Shown here: positions 17,467 to 25,308 of the stretch, piece by piece
Layout: each line of letters starts with the position of its first letter
Position numbering within the stretch: the first letter of the stretch is position 1
DNA from: Roseivirga sp. E12
GTDB lineage: Bacteria > Bacteroidota > Bacteroidia > Cytophagales > Cyclobacteriaceae
NCBI RefSeq assembly: GCF_017592825.1
Contig: NZ_JAGFMD010000009.1
Location: 62,001-126,000 of the forward strand
Length of the DNA stretch: 64,000 bases
Reading direction: 5' to 3'
Position numbers and translations under genes: made by a program
Notes under the pieces: generated by a model
What the model saw: only the letters and a program-made list of their open reading frames with translations
Told to the model about the DNA's origin: nothing
The model's database searches: none

Positions 17467-18291
17467 ATGGATATCGATTTCGAAAAATACTACGACCAGG
17501 CGGTTGAGCTAATAATGCAACGTGGACCAAAAATCATATTGGCCATTCTAGTTCTAATCATTGGTCTCAGACTTATAAAATTTGCGGTCAAGCTTATTAA
17601 CAAAGCCTTTGAAGCGCGTAATATTGATGTGACGCTTCGTCCATTCATTTCAAACCTTATTAACTGGATTCTCAAAGTACTGCTCATCGTAACTGTTGCC
17701 GATATGATCGGTATAGAGAATACCTCTTTTGTGGCTATAATTGGTGCCGCAGGTTTAGCCGTTGGTTTTGCACTTCAGGGAACACTGGCAAACTTCGCAG
17801 GTGGCGTATTGATTCTAATATTCAAACCATTCAAAGTAGGAGACCTTATTGAAGGCCAAGGACACTTGGGTGTGGTAGAAGAGATTGAAATCTTTGTGAC
17901 TAAAATTCTTACTCCAGATAATAGGTTAGTTATCATTCCTAATGGAGCCTTATCGAATGGAAGCCTCAAGAACCTGACGGCCAAAGACAGTGTAAGAGTA
18001 GACTTGACCATCGGCATAGCCTATGATGAGGATGTAAAGCTTGCCAGAACCCTATTGGTAGAAGTAATGAAGAACCATGACAAGGTCGTTGCTGAACCTG
18101 CACCATTTGTAGGAGTAGCAGAATTAGCGGACAGCGCCATCAACCTGGCAGTGCGCCCATGGTGTAACCCAGCAGATTATTGGGATGTATACTTCGATGT
18201 CTTGGAAGGCTCCAAAGATGCCCTAGACAAAGCAGGTATTACTATTCCATTCCCACAAAGAGATGTGCACTTGTATCAGCATAATGGATAA
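17467..18291 (+). CDS. Small-conductance mechanosensitive channel (MscS family)
   Basis: 274 residues, the size of E. coli MscS. Three N-terminal membrane segments (about 18-38, 60-80 and 85-110) are followed by the pore-lining helix GAAGLAVGFALQGTLANFAGGVLILIFKPFKVGDLI, the MscS signature, and then the beta domain (VEEIEIFVTKILTPDNRLVIIPNGALSNGSLKNLT) and a C-terminal alpha/beta part. It releases solutes when membrane tension rises after osmotic downshock. Monocistronic, with a terminator directly downstream. Confidence 0.95.
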   Translation: MDIDFEKYYDQAVELIMQRGPKIILAILVLIIGLRLIKFAVKLINKAFEARNIDVTLRPFISNLINWILKVLLIVTVADMIGIENTSFVAIIGAAGLAVGFALQGTLANFAGGVLILIFKPFKVGDLIEGQGHLGVVEEIEIFVTKILTPDNRLVIIPNGALSNGSLKNLTAKDSVRVDLTIGIAYDEDVKLARTLLVEVMKNHDKVVAEPAPFVGVAELADSAINLAVRPWCNPADYWDVYFDVLEGSKDALDKAGITIPFPQRDVHLYQHNG

Positions 18292-18317
18292 TTAAAAACT
18301 TATTAACACCCCGATTA

Positions 18318-18351
18318 GGCCTCTTCTTATTATTAAGAAGGGGCTTTTTTT
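18318..18351 (+). terminator. Rho-independent terminator of the MscS gene
   Basis: Stem GCCTCTTCTTA (18319-18329) with TAAGAAGGGGC (18334-18344), one G-T wobble, followed by seven Ts. Confidence 0.87.
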
Positions 18352-18446
18352 GTCTCCTACCCTCAACTCATTACAGTTCAAAGTAAATTCTTGTTTATTA
18401 TTTAGAAAAAATAATTATATATAATATGATTTATTTCATGATAAAT

Positions 18447-18454
18447 TATTTTTG
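18447..18454 (+). promoter_or_regulatory. Candidate -7 promoter element
   Basis: TATTTTTG fits the Bacteroidota -7 consensus TAnnTTTG in a very AT-rich stretch. No TTG is found at the usual -33 spacing, so it is a weak call. If used, transcription would start near 18461 and the cysteine-rich peptide operon would have a leader of about 168 bases. Confidence 0.35.
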
Positions 18455-18493
18455 TATATTCAATTCAACAACTATACCAAAAGGGGCCTAGCC

Positions 18494-18560
18494 CTCTTTC
18501 TCGAGAATGAAGAAAGAGCAAAAACGTTTTTTTGACTTTACTCTTGCTACTTCTTCATTG
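18494..18560 (+). promoter_or_regulatory. Structured 5' leader with mutually exclusive hairpins
   Basis: Bases 18506-18521 pair with 18544-18559 (14 of 16 positions, with a 2x2 internal loop), giving a long hairpin. The same segment can instead pair upstream: CTCTTTC (18494-18500) with GAAAGAG (18512-18518), followed by a run of seven Ts at 18527-18533. The two structures cannot form together, the layout of an attenuator. It sits in the leader of the cysteine-rich peptide operon. A 26-codon ORF (18507-18587) starts inside the hairpin arm. Function inferred from pairing alone. Confidence 0.4.
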
Positions 18561-18628
18561 AGTTGCTCACCAAAGAGAAACACCTAAAGTCTTGAAAAAG
18601 AATAGATTGCGAATAATTAAAGAAAACT

Positions 18629-18898
18629 ATGAAATTCAAAAACATCTTAACATCACTAGTTTTACTAGTGGCAATTGGTCTAAGTACTAGTATAAATGCT
18701 CAACAGGGAGACCCATGTGAATTACCAGATGGGTGGACATGTGGAAGTATAAAAGGTAAAATTTATTGGACTGAATTGACATGGACTCCATATGGCCCAA
18801 TGCCTATAACAGCCTCAAGAGACTGCTGTTTGTCAAGTGTAGCATCTAATGGATGTAACTCAACGGGAATTGGTTGTGCAGATTTATCACCACGTTAA
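18629..18898 (+). CDS. Secreted cysteine-rich peptide 1
   Basis: 89 residues: a signal peptide (cleavage after about residue 25, SINAQ) and a mature peptide of about 64 residues with six cysteines (DPCEL, TCGS, DCC, GCNS, GCAD), rich in Gly, Ser, Pro and Trp. Six Cys in such a small exported peptide suggests three disulfides or a metal site. It is not a recognised family to me; the context is like the NVEALA-type cysteine-rich peptides that Bacteroidota encode beside beta-propeller lipoproteins. The second cysteine-rich peptide starts 10 bases after its stop. Confidence 0.7.
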   Translation: MKFKNILTSLVLLVAIGLSTSINAQQGDPCELPDGWTCGSIKGKIYWTELTWTPYGPMPITASRDCCLSSVASNGCNSTGIGCADLSPR

Positions 18899-18907
18899 AA
18901 GGACAAT

Positions 18908-19198
18908 ATGAAAAAGAAAATAAGTATAGTTTTAATGGGAATTGCATTCCTTATGCTAACATTCGTAAATACAGGAAGAGATGCGACAGCCGCTCCTATG
19001 AGGGCCGATTGGATGACGGGCGCGACAATGTCAGTTGTATGGGTATTTCAGGGCATACCAGGAGCTCTTGGAAGATACAATTGTTGCGCACATTCAGATC
19101 CGGATAATGCATGCAACAAGGATTCACAGGGCAATTCCTCTTGTGATGGATGGAGAGATAGTGATTGGTTCATTCTCACATTTCCAGATCGTACATAA
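18908..19198 (+). CDS. Secreted cysteine-rich peptide 2
   Basis: 96 residues. A positively charged start and hydrophobic core (KKKISIVLMGIAFLMLTFV) form a signal followed by NTGRDATAAP, reminiscent in place, not in sequence, of the NVEALA tail of the NVEALA peptide family. The mature part has four cysteines (YNCC, NACN, SSCD) and is rich in Trp, Asp and Ser. Encoded 10 bases after peptide 1 and 53 bases before the propeller lipoprotein, it is clearly part of the same operon. The two peptides share architecture but little sequence. Confidence 0.7.
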   Translation: MKKKISIVLMGIAFLMLTFVNTGRDATAAPMRADWMTGATMSVVWVFQGIPGALGRYNCCAHSDPDNACNKDSQGNSSCDGWRDSDWFILTFPDRT

Positions 19199-19251
19199 AA
19201 TGTAAAACTTGGGCTGACATTCAGTCAGCGCTTAAAATTTGTCGAAATTAA

Positions 19252-20403
19252 ATGATGCAGAACTTAAAACGCTATTATTTCGCTTTTATCATAATACTCC
19301 TATCTAGTTGTTCAGATAGAAAAGAAGAAACGGACAAAATAGTAATTAATGTAAATGCAAAAACAGAACAACTTCCCTTGTCTGAAATTATCACTCGGTT
19401 GGATTACATTCCCCTCGAGAGTGGTAATGCTTCTTTCATTGGTGCTATATCAGATGTTCACCTATTTGACAAAAAATACTTTGTACTGGATGTAGGTAGA
19501 GAGCAGATAACAATTTTCACTGAAGAAGGTGATTATAATGGCAAAATAAAGTTTATCGGAAATGGACCCGGTGAATATTCCAAAATTGATTTTTTTGATA
19601 TAAATGAATTCGATAAGACTATAGACATTTTCGATATTCGAAAAGGAAAAGTATTACGATATGACTTATACGGCACCTTTGTCGAAGAAATACGAGCAAG
19701 GATAATTTGTAGAGATTTCGAAGTTACTCAGAAAGGAAATTATCTATTCTACTCTCCAGACGAAGTAAATGAAACTGCCGACCACAAGACTTTGGGAACA
19801 GGAATAATCTTGATGAAAAGAAATGAAAATCCAAAGCTTATTGCTGAACTAGGTAATGTTACTTATCATCCAATTCTTACCGGAGACTCCTTTGTCCAGC
19901 ACAAAGACAAAGTTTACCTTTTTTCTAACTACACAAATACTATTTACGAAATAAATGAAGATCAAATCCCTCGTGAAATTGAACTAGATTTTGGTATAGA
20001 CATAGATCAATCTTTTTTCACAAGTGTTAATCATAATATTGAAGACATAAGATTTCCCTATTTAAAATTAAATCCCTTTGTCCTTCACGAAAATTTAGGT
20101 TTCACTTACATATACAAAGGAAAAGATAACTCAGTCCTAATTGATTACAATACAGGGAAAAGTAAGACATACAGAGGGATAAAGAATGATCTTGATGGTG
20201 GCTTTTTTGTTATTAACGGTCATCCCGTTAATAATGGATCTAATTACATTTCAATTCTTGATTCTGATATAATGAGCCAGTATGAAGAATATATTTCGAA
20301 AAATCCTAAAGTCCCATTCAAGTCTGATAAACTTGATAGTTTAAAGAGTGTTATGAAATTGAATAACAACAATCCAATTCTAGTATTTGGTTCTACCCTA
20401 TAG
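19252..20403 (+). CDS. 6-bladed beta-propeller lipoprotein
   Basis: 383 residues. Lipobox LSSC (Cys20) after a signal. The rest has the propeller pattern of the Bacteroidota 6-bladed beta-propeller family: LPLSEIITRLDYIPLE, GAISDVHLFDKKYFVLDVGREQITIFTEEGDYNGKIKFIGNGPGEYSKI, KVLRYDLYGTFVEEI. The GxGPGEY turn is characteristic. Such lipoproteins often sit beside small cysteine-rich secreted peptides, as here, which suggests it binds or displays them. The reading frame starts MMQ; the second Met is also possible. The gene is visibly AT-richer than its neighbours, hinting at an accessory unit. Confidence 0.75.
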   Translation: MMQNLKRYYFAFIIILLSSCSDRKEETDKIVINVNAKTEQLPLSEIITRLDYIPLESGNASFIGAISDVHLFDKKYFVLDVGREQITIFTEEGDYNGKIKFIGNGPGEYSKIDFFDINEFDKTIDIFDIRKGKVLRYDLYGTFVEEIRARIICRDFEVTQKGNYLFYSPDEVNETADHKTLGTGIILMKRNENPKLIAELGNVTYHPILTGDSFVQHKDKVYLFSNYTNTIYEINEDQIPREIELDFGIDIDQSFFTSVNHNIEDIRFPYLKLNPFVLHENLGFTYIYKGKDNSVLIDYNTGKSKTYRGIKNDLDGGFFVINGHPVNNGSNYISILDSDIMSQYEEYISKNPKVPFKSDKLDSLKSVMKLNNNNPILVFGSTL

Positions 20404-20472
20404 AAATCGCATTACCTATAATTGCTTCTTTCAAAAAGAACCAGTCGATATAGAACATCTTTTATAAAACTA

Positions 20473-20502
20473 AAAAGCGGCTCCGATACATCGGGGCCGC
20501 TT
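20473..20502 (-). terminator. Rho-independent terminator of the YceI-TPR gene
   Basis: Stem AAGCGGCTCCGA (20475-20486) with TCGGGGCCGCTT (20491-20502); the As on the left supply a short minus-strand T-run. Being symmetrical it may also end the propeller operon transcript from the plus strand. Confidence 0.75.
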
Positions 20503-20533
20503 ATGTTATACAACCACAGTAAACCACTCTACT

Positions 20534-21499
20534 TTATTTCTTTAATTTATCAAGGGCTTCTTGTGCTCTAGTAAAATGAGGGTTTAAGGCCAATACTTTA
20601 TTATACTCCTCTATCGCCTTTGCTTTATCCCCATTGGCTTCATAGGCTCCAGCGAGGGCATAGTGTGTTAAAAAACTCTCTGGATCTATTTGAATACCAA
20701 ACTGACCAATTTTAATTGCCTCACTATGCTTGCCTGCTCTTGTCAATTGAAGAGTAACATTCACAATTGTTCTTCCGCCAAAGGAATAAGTATTCTCATC
20801 TTCTCCATATTCTCGCTCCAGTGATTTGTATTTTTGGATAGCTGACGCAGCGCCCTCATTGTTCGCTATTGCCACCATCATTCCACTAATCCCTTCGCCC
20901 ATACCCATTATAGACAGGCTTACTCTAACATTTTTCGACAGTGCCATAGATCCCAAGGATGGAAGGGCATTGTCCCAACCTCTCTTAGGTATACCAAATT
21001 CGAGTCTATTAATATTTACCTGTCCACGAACCGCAATTCTGGGTTCTCCAAATACCCAAGCCAGAGGTTCGGGGTGCGTTCTCTCAAAAGGTATCTCTAA
21101 CTGAACTGTCTTACCAACCATTGTGAATGTACCAATCATTACCAGCTGACCCGCCCGCTGTTCTACTCTTTCACTCTTAAAGGTGATTTCTGGAAACTCG
21201 GCAGCATTGAAATATCCAGGTCCCTGAAGGTCTGCATCCCTTTCATTATCACCGGTATTAAGACTGGACACTCTTATAGAAACATTTGCATATAAAGATG
21301 TCAAATCATTCGGGCTCTTATATCCGATAATTCCGGAGAATTTATCAAACCTCCCCTCAATGCGTGTGATTCCTCCAGCAAAACCGACTGAGAAAGAAAT
21401 TGCTGATTCGGGATTGTTTAGTGGTAGTTCCTTGATCTGACCATTCGTAAGAAAAGGTCCTAAAAATAATATTACCAGCGTAATAATCTGCTTTTTCAT
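20534..21499 (-). CDS. YceI-domain protein fused to TPR repeats
   Basis: 321 residues with a signal peptide (about 1-20, TNGQ). Residues 25-180 form a YceI-like lipocalin-type barrel (ESAISFSVGFAGGITRIEGRFDKFSGIIGY, PGYFNAAEFPEITFKSERVE, VQLEIPFERTH). The C-terminal 130 residues carry helix repeats ending with a clear TPR (ALAGAYEANGDKAKAIEEYNKVLALNPHFTRAQEALDKLKK). YceI proteins bind isoprenoids or fatty acyl chains in the periplasm; the fused TPR probably gives a protein contact. A typical YceI protein is about 190 residues, so the length reflects the fusion. Confidence 0.85.
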   Translation of the reverse strand: MKKQIITLVILFLGPFLTNGQIKELPLNNPESAISFSVGFAGGITRIEGRFDKFSGIIGYKSPNDLTSLYANVSIRVSSLNTGDNERDADLQGPGYFNAAEFPEITFKSERVEQRAGQLVMIGTFTMVGKTVQLEIPFERTHPEPLAWVFGEPRIAVRGQVNINRLEFGIPKRGWDNALPSLGSMALSKNVRVSLSIMGMGEGISGMMVAIANNEGAASAIQKYKSLEREYGEDENTYSFGGRTIVNVTLQLTRAGKHSEAIKIGQFGIQIDPESFLTHYALAGAYEANGDKAKAIEEYNKVLALNPHFTRAQEALDKLKK

Positions 21500-21608
21500 T
21501 GTTTGAACAGTGTTTTGATTTATTCCTCAGGATACGATCAAAACACTACAAACAGGCAGCTATTCTTTTAGTATGTGATGAGTGTTATTTATAAAGTGGT
21601 GACTCTTA

Positions 21609-22460
21609 TTACTGACTCAGAACTCTCTTCCAAGAATCCCCATATCTTTTGCTAGTAGTAAAGTCAGAACCATCAATTAAAATAAGCGTATAATCTCCAT
21701 TGACCTTATGCTTAAAAGACTGGACCTTCGATAGGTTCACAATTGTCGATCGATTAAGTCTCACAAATTCTTGACCAACCAAATTCTTGGTAAAACTCGT
21801 AATTGTTTCTCTGATAAGGATAGGTTTCTCATTGGATAACTGGAGCTTAACATAATTCCCAGCTGCAGTTACAGCAATTAAATCAGACGGATTGATAAAG
21901 GCATATACTCCATCATGTTTAACCATTAGTCTATCTTCTTTTTGTTTAGTCTCATATTTTGGCTTTTGATCTCTGGTTCTAGCTTTGGAGACTTGATCCA
22001 GTAGATAAAATGCAGCTAGCATAATCACAAATGTCAACGCACTATCAAACATTCCTGGCACTAAGACCGAGTCCATTTTGACCACATTGTCAATTATCGA
22101 ACCATCGATATACCCCATGTACTTTCTGAAAGCGGCATCAAGCGTAAGGGCTGTAGCTCTGTGAAAAGACCCTAATATTATAGCTAAGACTAAAAGGGAA
22201 GTTCCCTTGAAGATTAGGGAATGACGACTTCCAAAGACTTTTCGATATATGAAGTATAAAACAGGGGTTAGCAACACCCACGTCCAAGCCGTTGCTAAAT
22301 GATGAATTGAAAGATGAATCCAGGAAGTAGAAATGTCTTGAAGCTCATAATAGAAATCAGTCTTCGTGGTAAAAATTATAGCAATTATCGTCCAACAGAA
22401 AAAGGACATTAGCAGGGGCGACTTTTTACCATAAGTCGGTTGGGGTTCTAGAGTTATCAT
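21609..22460 (-). CDS. LytTR-family regulator with N-terminal membrane segments
   Basis: 283 residues. Four or so membrane segments fill residues 15-165 (for example PLLMSFFCWTIIAIIFTT, HLATAWTWVLLTPVLYFIY, GTSLLVLAIILGSF, SALTFVIMLAAFYLL). A LytTR DNA-binding domain covers about 185-280 (MVKHDGVYAFINPSDLIAVTAAGNYVKLQL, EFVRLNRSTIVNLSKVQSFKHKVNGDYTLILIDGSDFTTSKRYGDSWKRVL). It is an integral membrane transcription factor without receiver domain, so the membrane part presumably senses the signal. No partner gene is adjacent; the target genes are unknown. Confidence 0.88.
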   Translation of the reverse strand: MITLEPQPTYGKKSPLLMSFFCWTIIAIIFTTKTDFYYELQDISTSWIHLSIHHLATAWTWVLLTPVLYFIYRKVFGSRHSLIFKGTSLLVLAIILGSFHRATALTLDAAFRKYMGYIDGSIIDNVVKMDSVLVPGMFDSALTFVIMLAAFYLLDQVSKARTRDQKPKYETKQKEDRLMVKHDGVYAFINPSDLIAVTAAGNYVKLQLSNEKPILIRETITSFTKNLVGQEFVRLNRSTIVNLSKVQSFKHKVNGDYTLILIDGSDFTTSKRYGDSWKRVLSQ

Positions 22461-22522
22461 ACATTCACGACAGGGAACAATAAGAACTTACTCGATAGCT
22501 GTATCTTAGGTTTCATTTAAAC

Positions 22523-22557
22523 AAAAAAAGGGCCTCTAAGAAAGAGGCCCTTTTTTT
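22523..22557 (-). terminator. Bidirectional terminator downstream of tsf
   Basis: Stem GGGCCTCT (22530-22537) with AGAGGCCC (22543-22550), with seven As on the left and seven Ts on the right, so it works on either strand. It ends the ribosomal protein operon. Confidence 0.92.
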
Positions 22558-22576
22558 GTTTATCTCAAATCGTTAC

Positions 22577-23407
22577 CTACCCGATAGATACTCTTTTGAA
22601 AGCAGAAACTGTCAAACCTTTGTTTACAGAATCAAGGTACTGAGCAACAGATTGCTTGGGCTCTTTCACGAATGACTGGCTTAGCAATGTATTCTCTTTG
22701 AAGAACTTCTGAAGCTTACCTTGTGCAATTTTGTCAAGGATCGCCTCAGGCTTACCTTCTTGACGTGCCTGATCTCTTCCGATTTCGATTTCTTTCTCAA
22801 CAACAGCTGAATCAACACCGTCTTTGTCAAGTGCTACAGGATTCATAGCTGCAATTTGCATTCCTACGTCTTTACCAGCATCAGCAACATCAGCATCACC
22901 AGCGCCTGTCATAGCTACTAGTACACCAAGTTTACCATTAGAGTGAATATAAGAAGCAACTTTCTCACCAGAGATAGTTTCGTAAGCCGTAACGGCAAGC
23001 TTCTCACCGATCTTACCCAAAAGCTCAGTTACTTTAGCTTCAACAGTAATATCGCCTAAGTTTAAAGCATTCAAAGCAGCAAGGTCAGCAGGGCTGTTAG
23101 CCAATGCAGCATCAGCAATCTCGTTACCTAAAGCTTGGAAATCATCATTCTTAGCAACGAAGTCAGTTTCACAAGTAAAAGCTACCAAGTGAGCAGATGA
23201 ACCATCTTCACTAACTCTTACAAATACACTACCTTCTTTAGTTTCTCTGTCAGCTCTTTTTTCAGAAAGTTTTTGGCCCTTCTTTCTAAGAATTTCAATC
23301 GCTTTGTCAAAGTCGCCTTCAGCTTCTACCAATGCCTTTTTACAATCCATCATACCGGCACCGGTCATTTGTCTTAGTTTATTAACTTCTTGTGCTGTAA
23401 TAGCCAT
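22577..23407 (-). CDS. tsf: Translation elongation factor Ts
   Basis: 276 residues. The UBA-like start (ITAQEVNKLRQMTGAGMMDCKKALVEAEGDFDKAIEILRKKG) and the core motif TCETDFVAKNDDF are diagnostic. EF-Ts recharges EF-Tu with GTP. Last gene of the rplM-rpsI-rpsB-tsf operon; 95 bases separate it from rpsB, and the terminator follows 20 bases after the stop. The central region has the normal EF-Ts length, with no coiled-coil insertion beyond the usual. Confidence 0.98.
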   Translation of the reverse strand: MAITAQEVNKLRQMTGAGMMDCKKALVEAEGDFDKAIEILRKKGQKLSEKRADRETKEGSVFVRVSEDGSSAHLVAFTCETDFVAKNDDFQALGNEIADAALANSPADLAALNALNLGDITVEAKVTELLGKIGEKLAVTAYETISGEKVASYIHSNGKLGVLVAMTGAGDADVADAGKDVGMQIAAMNPVALDKDGVDSAVVEKEIEIGRDQARQEGKPEAILDKIAQGKLQKFFKENTLLSQSFVKEPKQSVAQYLDSVNKGLTVSAFKRVSIG

Positions 23408-23502
23408 TTTTATAGTGTTTTATTAATTACAGATTGGTTAAAACAAAAATTGAACATCGAAGCGAATCCAATGTTCAATTTTGATTATGATTCAATCAAA
23501 TA

Positions 23503-24273
23503 TTATGATTCTTGTTTTTCAGGTTGCTGATCAACAGCTTTCTTTTCCTCCTCAGCTCTTTCTCTTTCTCTCTCCTCTTTGTCTTCCTTACGGGCAGACA
23601 AACCTTCTTCGATAGCTTTTCCGAAAGCTTTAGTGATGATTTCAATAGACTTGAATGCATCATCATTGCCTGGGATAGCATAATCAGCTTTAGTAGGATC
23701 AGAGTTAGTATCGCAAAGTGCAAAAACAGGAATGTTCAATTTCTTAGCTTCTGCCACTGCAATATGCTCTCTCTTTACATCGATCACGAAAAGTGCCGCT
23801 GGCAATCTAGTTAGGTCAGAAATACCACCTAATAATTTTTCCAACTTAGCTTTCTCACGGGTCTTCATTAAACGCTCACGCTTTGCAAGTGCTCTGAAGC
23901 TTTCGTCTTTCATTAATTTGTCAATACCTGACAATTTCTTGAGAGACTTTCTCATGGTAGCAAAGTTTGTTAGCATACCACCTAACCATCTTTCCGTAAC
24001 GAATGGCATGTTCAATCTTTGTGCTTCTTCAGAAACGATAGCTCTCGCTTGCTTCTTAGTTGCTACAAACATCACCTTTCTACCAGAACGAACGATGTTC
24101 TTAACAGCATTTGATGCTTCTTCGAGGCTGTTAAGGGTTTTGTTAAGATCGATGATATGGATACCATTCTTCTCCATGAAGATGTAAGGTGCCATACGAG
24201 GATCCCACTTTCTCGTCAAGTGTCCAAAGTGAACACCAGCATCAAGTAAGTCTTTATTTGTAATTTTCGACAT
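23503..24273 (-). CDS. rpsB: 30S ribosomal protein S2
   Basis: 256 residues with signature motifs DLLDAGVHFGHLTRKWDPRMAPYIF, VMFVATKKQARAIVSEEAQRLNMPFVTERWLGGMLTNF and IPVFALCDTNSDPTKADYAIPGNDDA. The last 25 residues are a charged Lys/Glu tail typical of Bacteroidota S2. Spaced 24 bases from rpsI and 95 from tsf, in the usual Bacteroidota order. Confidence 0.98.
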   Translation of the reverse strand: MSKITNKDLLDAGVHFGHLTRKWDPRMAPYIFMEKNGIHIIDLNKTLNSLEEASNAVKNIVRSGRKVMFVATKKQARAIVSEEAQRLNMPFVTERWLGGMLTNFATMRKSLKKLSGIDKLMKDESFRALAKRERLMKTREKAKLEKLLGGISDLTRLPAALFVIDVKREHIAVAEAKKLNIPVFALCDTNSDPTKADYAIPGNDDAFKSIEIITKAFGKAIEEGLSARKEDKEERERERAEEEKKAVDQQPEKQES

Positions 24274-24297
24274 TATATAACTTGATAAAAATTCTAA

Positions 24298-24684
24298 TTA
24301 ACGTTTCGAGAACTGGAATGATCTTCTCGCTTTTCTTCTTCCTGGCTTCTTACGCTCAACCATTCTAGGGTCACGTGTCATGAAACCTTCGCTTTTCAAG
24401 GCAGGTCTATGCTCAGCATCCACTTCGCAAAGTGCTCTTGATATAGCTAGTCTAATCGCTTCAGCCTGACCTTTTGGTCCGCCACCATCTACATTTACTT
24501 TGATATCAAAGTGTGTAGCCTGATCAACTTTTACTAAAGGCTGTCTTACAATAATTTCTAAAACATCAGAGTTAAAGTAGTCTTTAACAGTTTTGCCATT
24601 GACATTAATGTCGCCATTACCTGGCTGCATGTATAGTCTAGCTACAGATGTCTTTCTTCTTCCAATTGTATTTGTTACGTCCAT
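24298..24684 (-). CDS. rpsI: 30S ribosomal protein S9
   Basis: 128 residues. GRRKTSVARLYMQPGNGDINVNG, GGGPKGQAEAIRLAISRALCE and the terminal GRRKARRSFQFSKR are S9 hallmarks; the final Lys-Arg reaches the decoding centre. Ten bases after rplM in the same operon. Confidence 0.98.
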   Translation of the reverse strand: MDVTNTIGRRKTSVARLYMQPGNGDINVNGKTVKDYFNSDVLEIIVRQPLVKVDQATHFDIKVNVDGGGPKGQAEAIRLAISRALCEVDAEHRPALKSEGFMTRDPRMVERKKPGRRKARRSFQFSKR

Positions 24685-24694
24685 TGAAGCGATC

Positions 24695-25141
24695 TTATAA
24701 TTCTTTTACTGTTGGTTGTTGAGCTTCATGTGGGTGCTCAGCTCCTTCATATACATATAGATTATTGAAGAGGCTTCTTCCCAATCTACTTTTAGGCAAC
24801 ATACCTCTTACCGCTCTTTCAACTAAAAGCGTAGAAGATTTATCTTTCAACTGTCTTGGTGTTGTTGCCTTTTGACCACCTGGGTAGCCAGTATAAGAAA
24901 GGTACACTCTGTCAGTCCACTTCTTTCCTGTCAACTTCACTTTATCGCAATTGATAACGATTACATTGTCTCCACAATCAACATGCGGAGTGTAGCCTGG
25001 CTTATGCTTGCCTCTAATCATTTTAGCTACTTCACTTGCCAAACGTCCCAATGCTTTTGAGTTGGCGGCATCAACCAAGACCCACTGCTTATCTGCAGTT
25101 GCATTGTTGGTCGATTTTGTCTTATAACTTAGTGTATCCAC
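24695..25141 (-). CDS. rplM: 50S ribosomal protein L13
   Basis: 148 residues. KQWVLVDAANSKALGRLASEVAKMIRGKHKPGYTPHVDCGDNVIVINCDKVKLTGKKW is the L13 core. The reading frame starts MDTLSYKTKSTNNATADKQW, slightly longer at the N-terminus than E. coli L13, as usual in this phylum. First gene of the operon; a good promoter lies 60-90 bases upstream. Confidence 0.98.
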   Translation of the reverse strand: MDTLSYKTKSTNNATADKQWVLVDAANSKALGRLASEVAKMIRGKHKPGYTPHVDCGDNVIVINCDKVKLTGKKWTDRVYLSYTGYPGGQKATTPRQLKDKSSTLLVERAVRGMLPKSRLGRSLFNNLYVYEGAEHPHEAQQPTVKEL

Positions 25142-25199
25142 TTCAGTATATTTAATTGACTTTTAATACTTTATTCAGTCCTCCCCTTAAAAAGGGACA

Positions 25200-25230
25200 C
25201 AAAGATAGAAGTTTGATTTTTCAATTCCAA
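25200..25230 (-). promoter_or_regulatory. Bacteroidota-type promoter of the rplM operon
   Basis: On the minus strand TTG (25230-25228) and TATCTTTG (25207-25200) are 20 bases apart, an excellent fit to the -33 TTG / -7 TAnnTTTG consensus of Bacteroidota. Transcription would start about 50 bases before the rplM ATG. Confidence 0.75.
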
Positions 25231-25308
25231 CACCACTATTAATAATTCTTTTCAGAATTATTGGACATCTCATTGGCGAGTCAAAATACACTGTAGTCAA
25301 GTCGAGAA

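Noticed and set aside
18507-18587. 26-codon frame starting MKKEQKRFFDF upstream of the cysteine-rich peptides
   Set aside because: It starts inside a stable hairpin, has no clear ribosome binding site and no recognisable domain. It could be a regulatory uORF, but I cannot support it as a gene.
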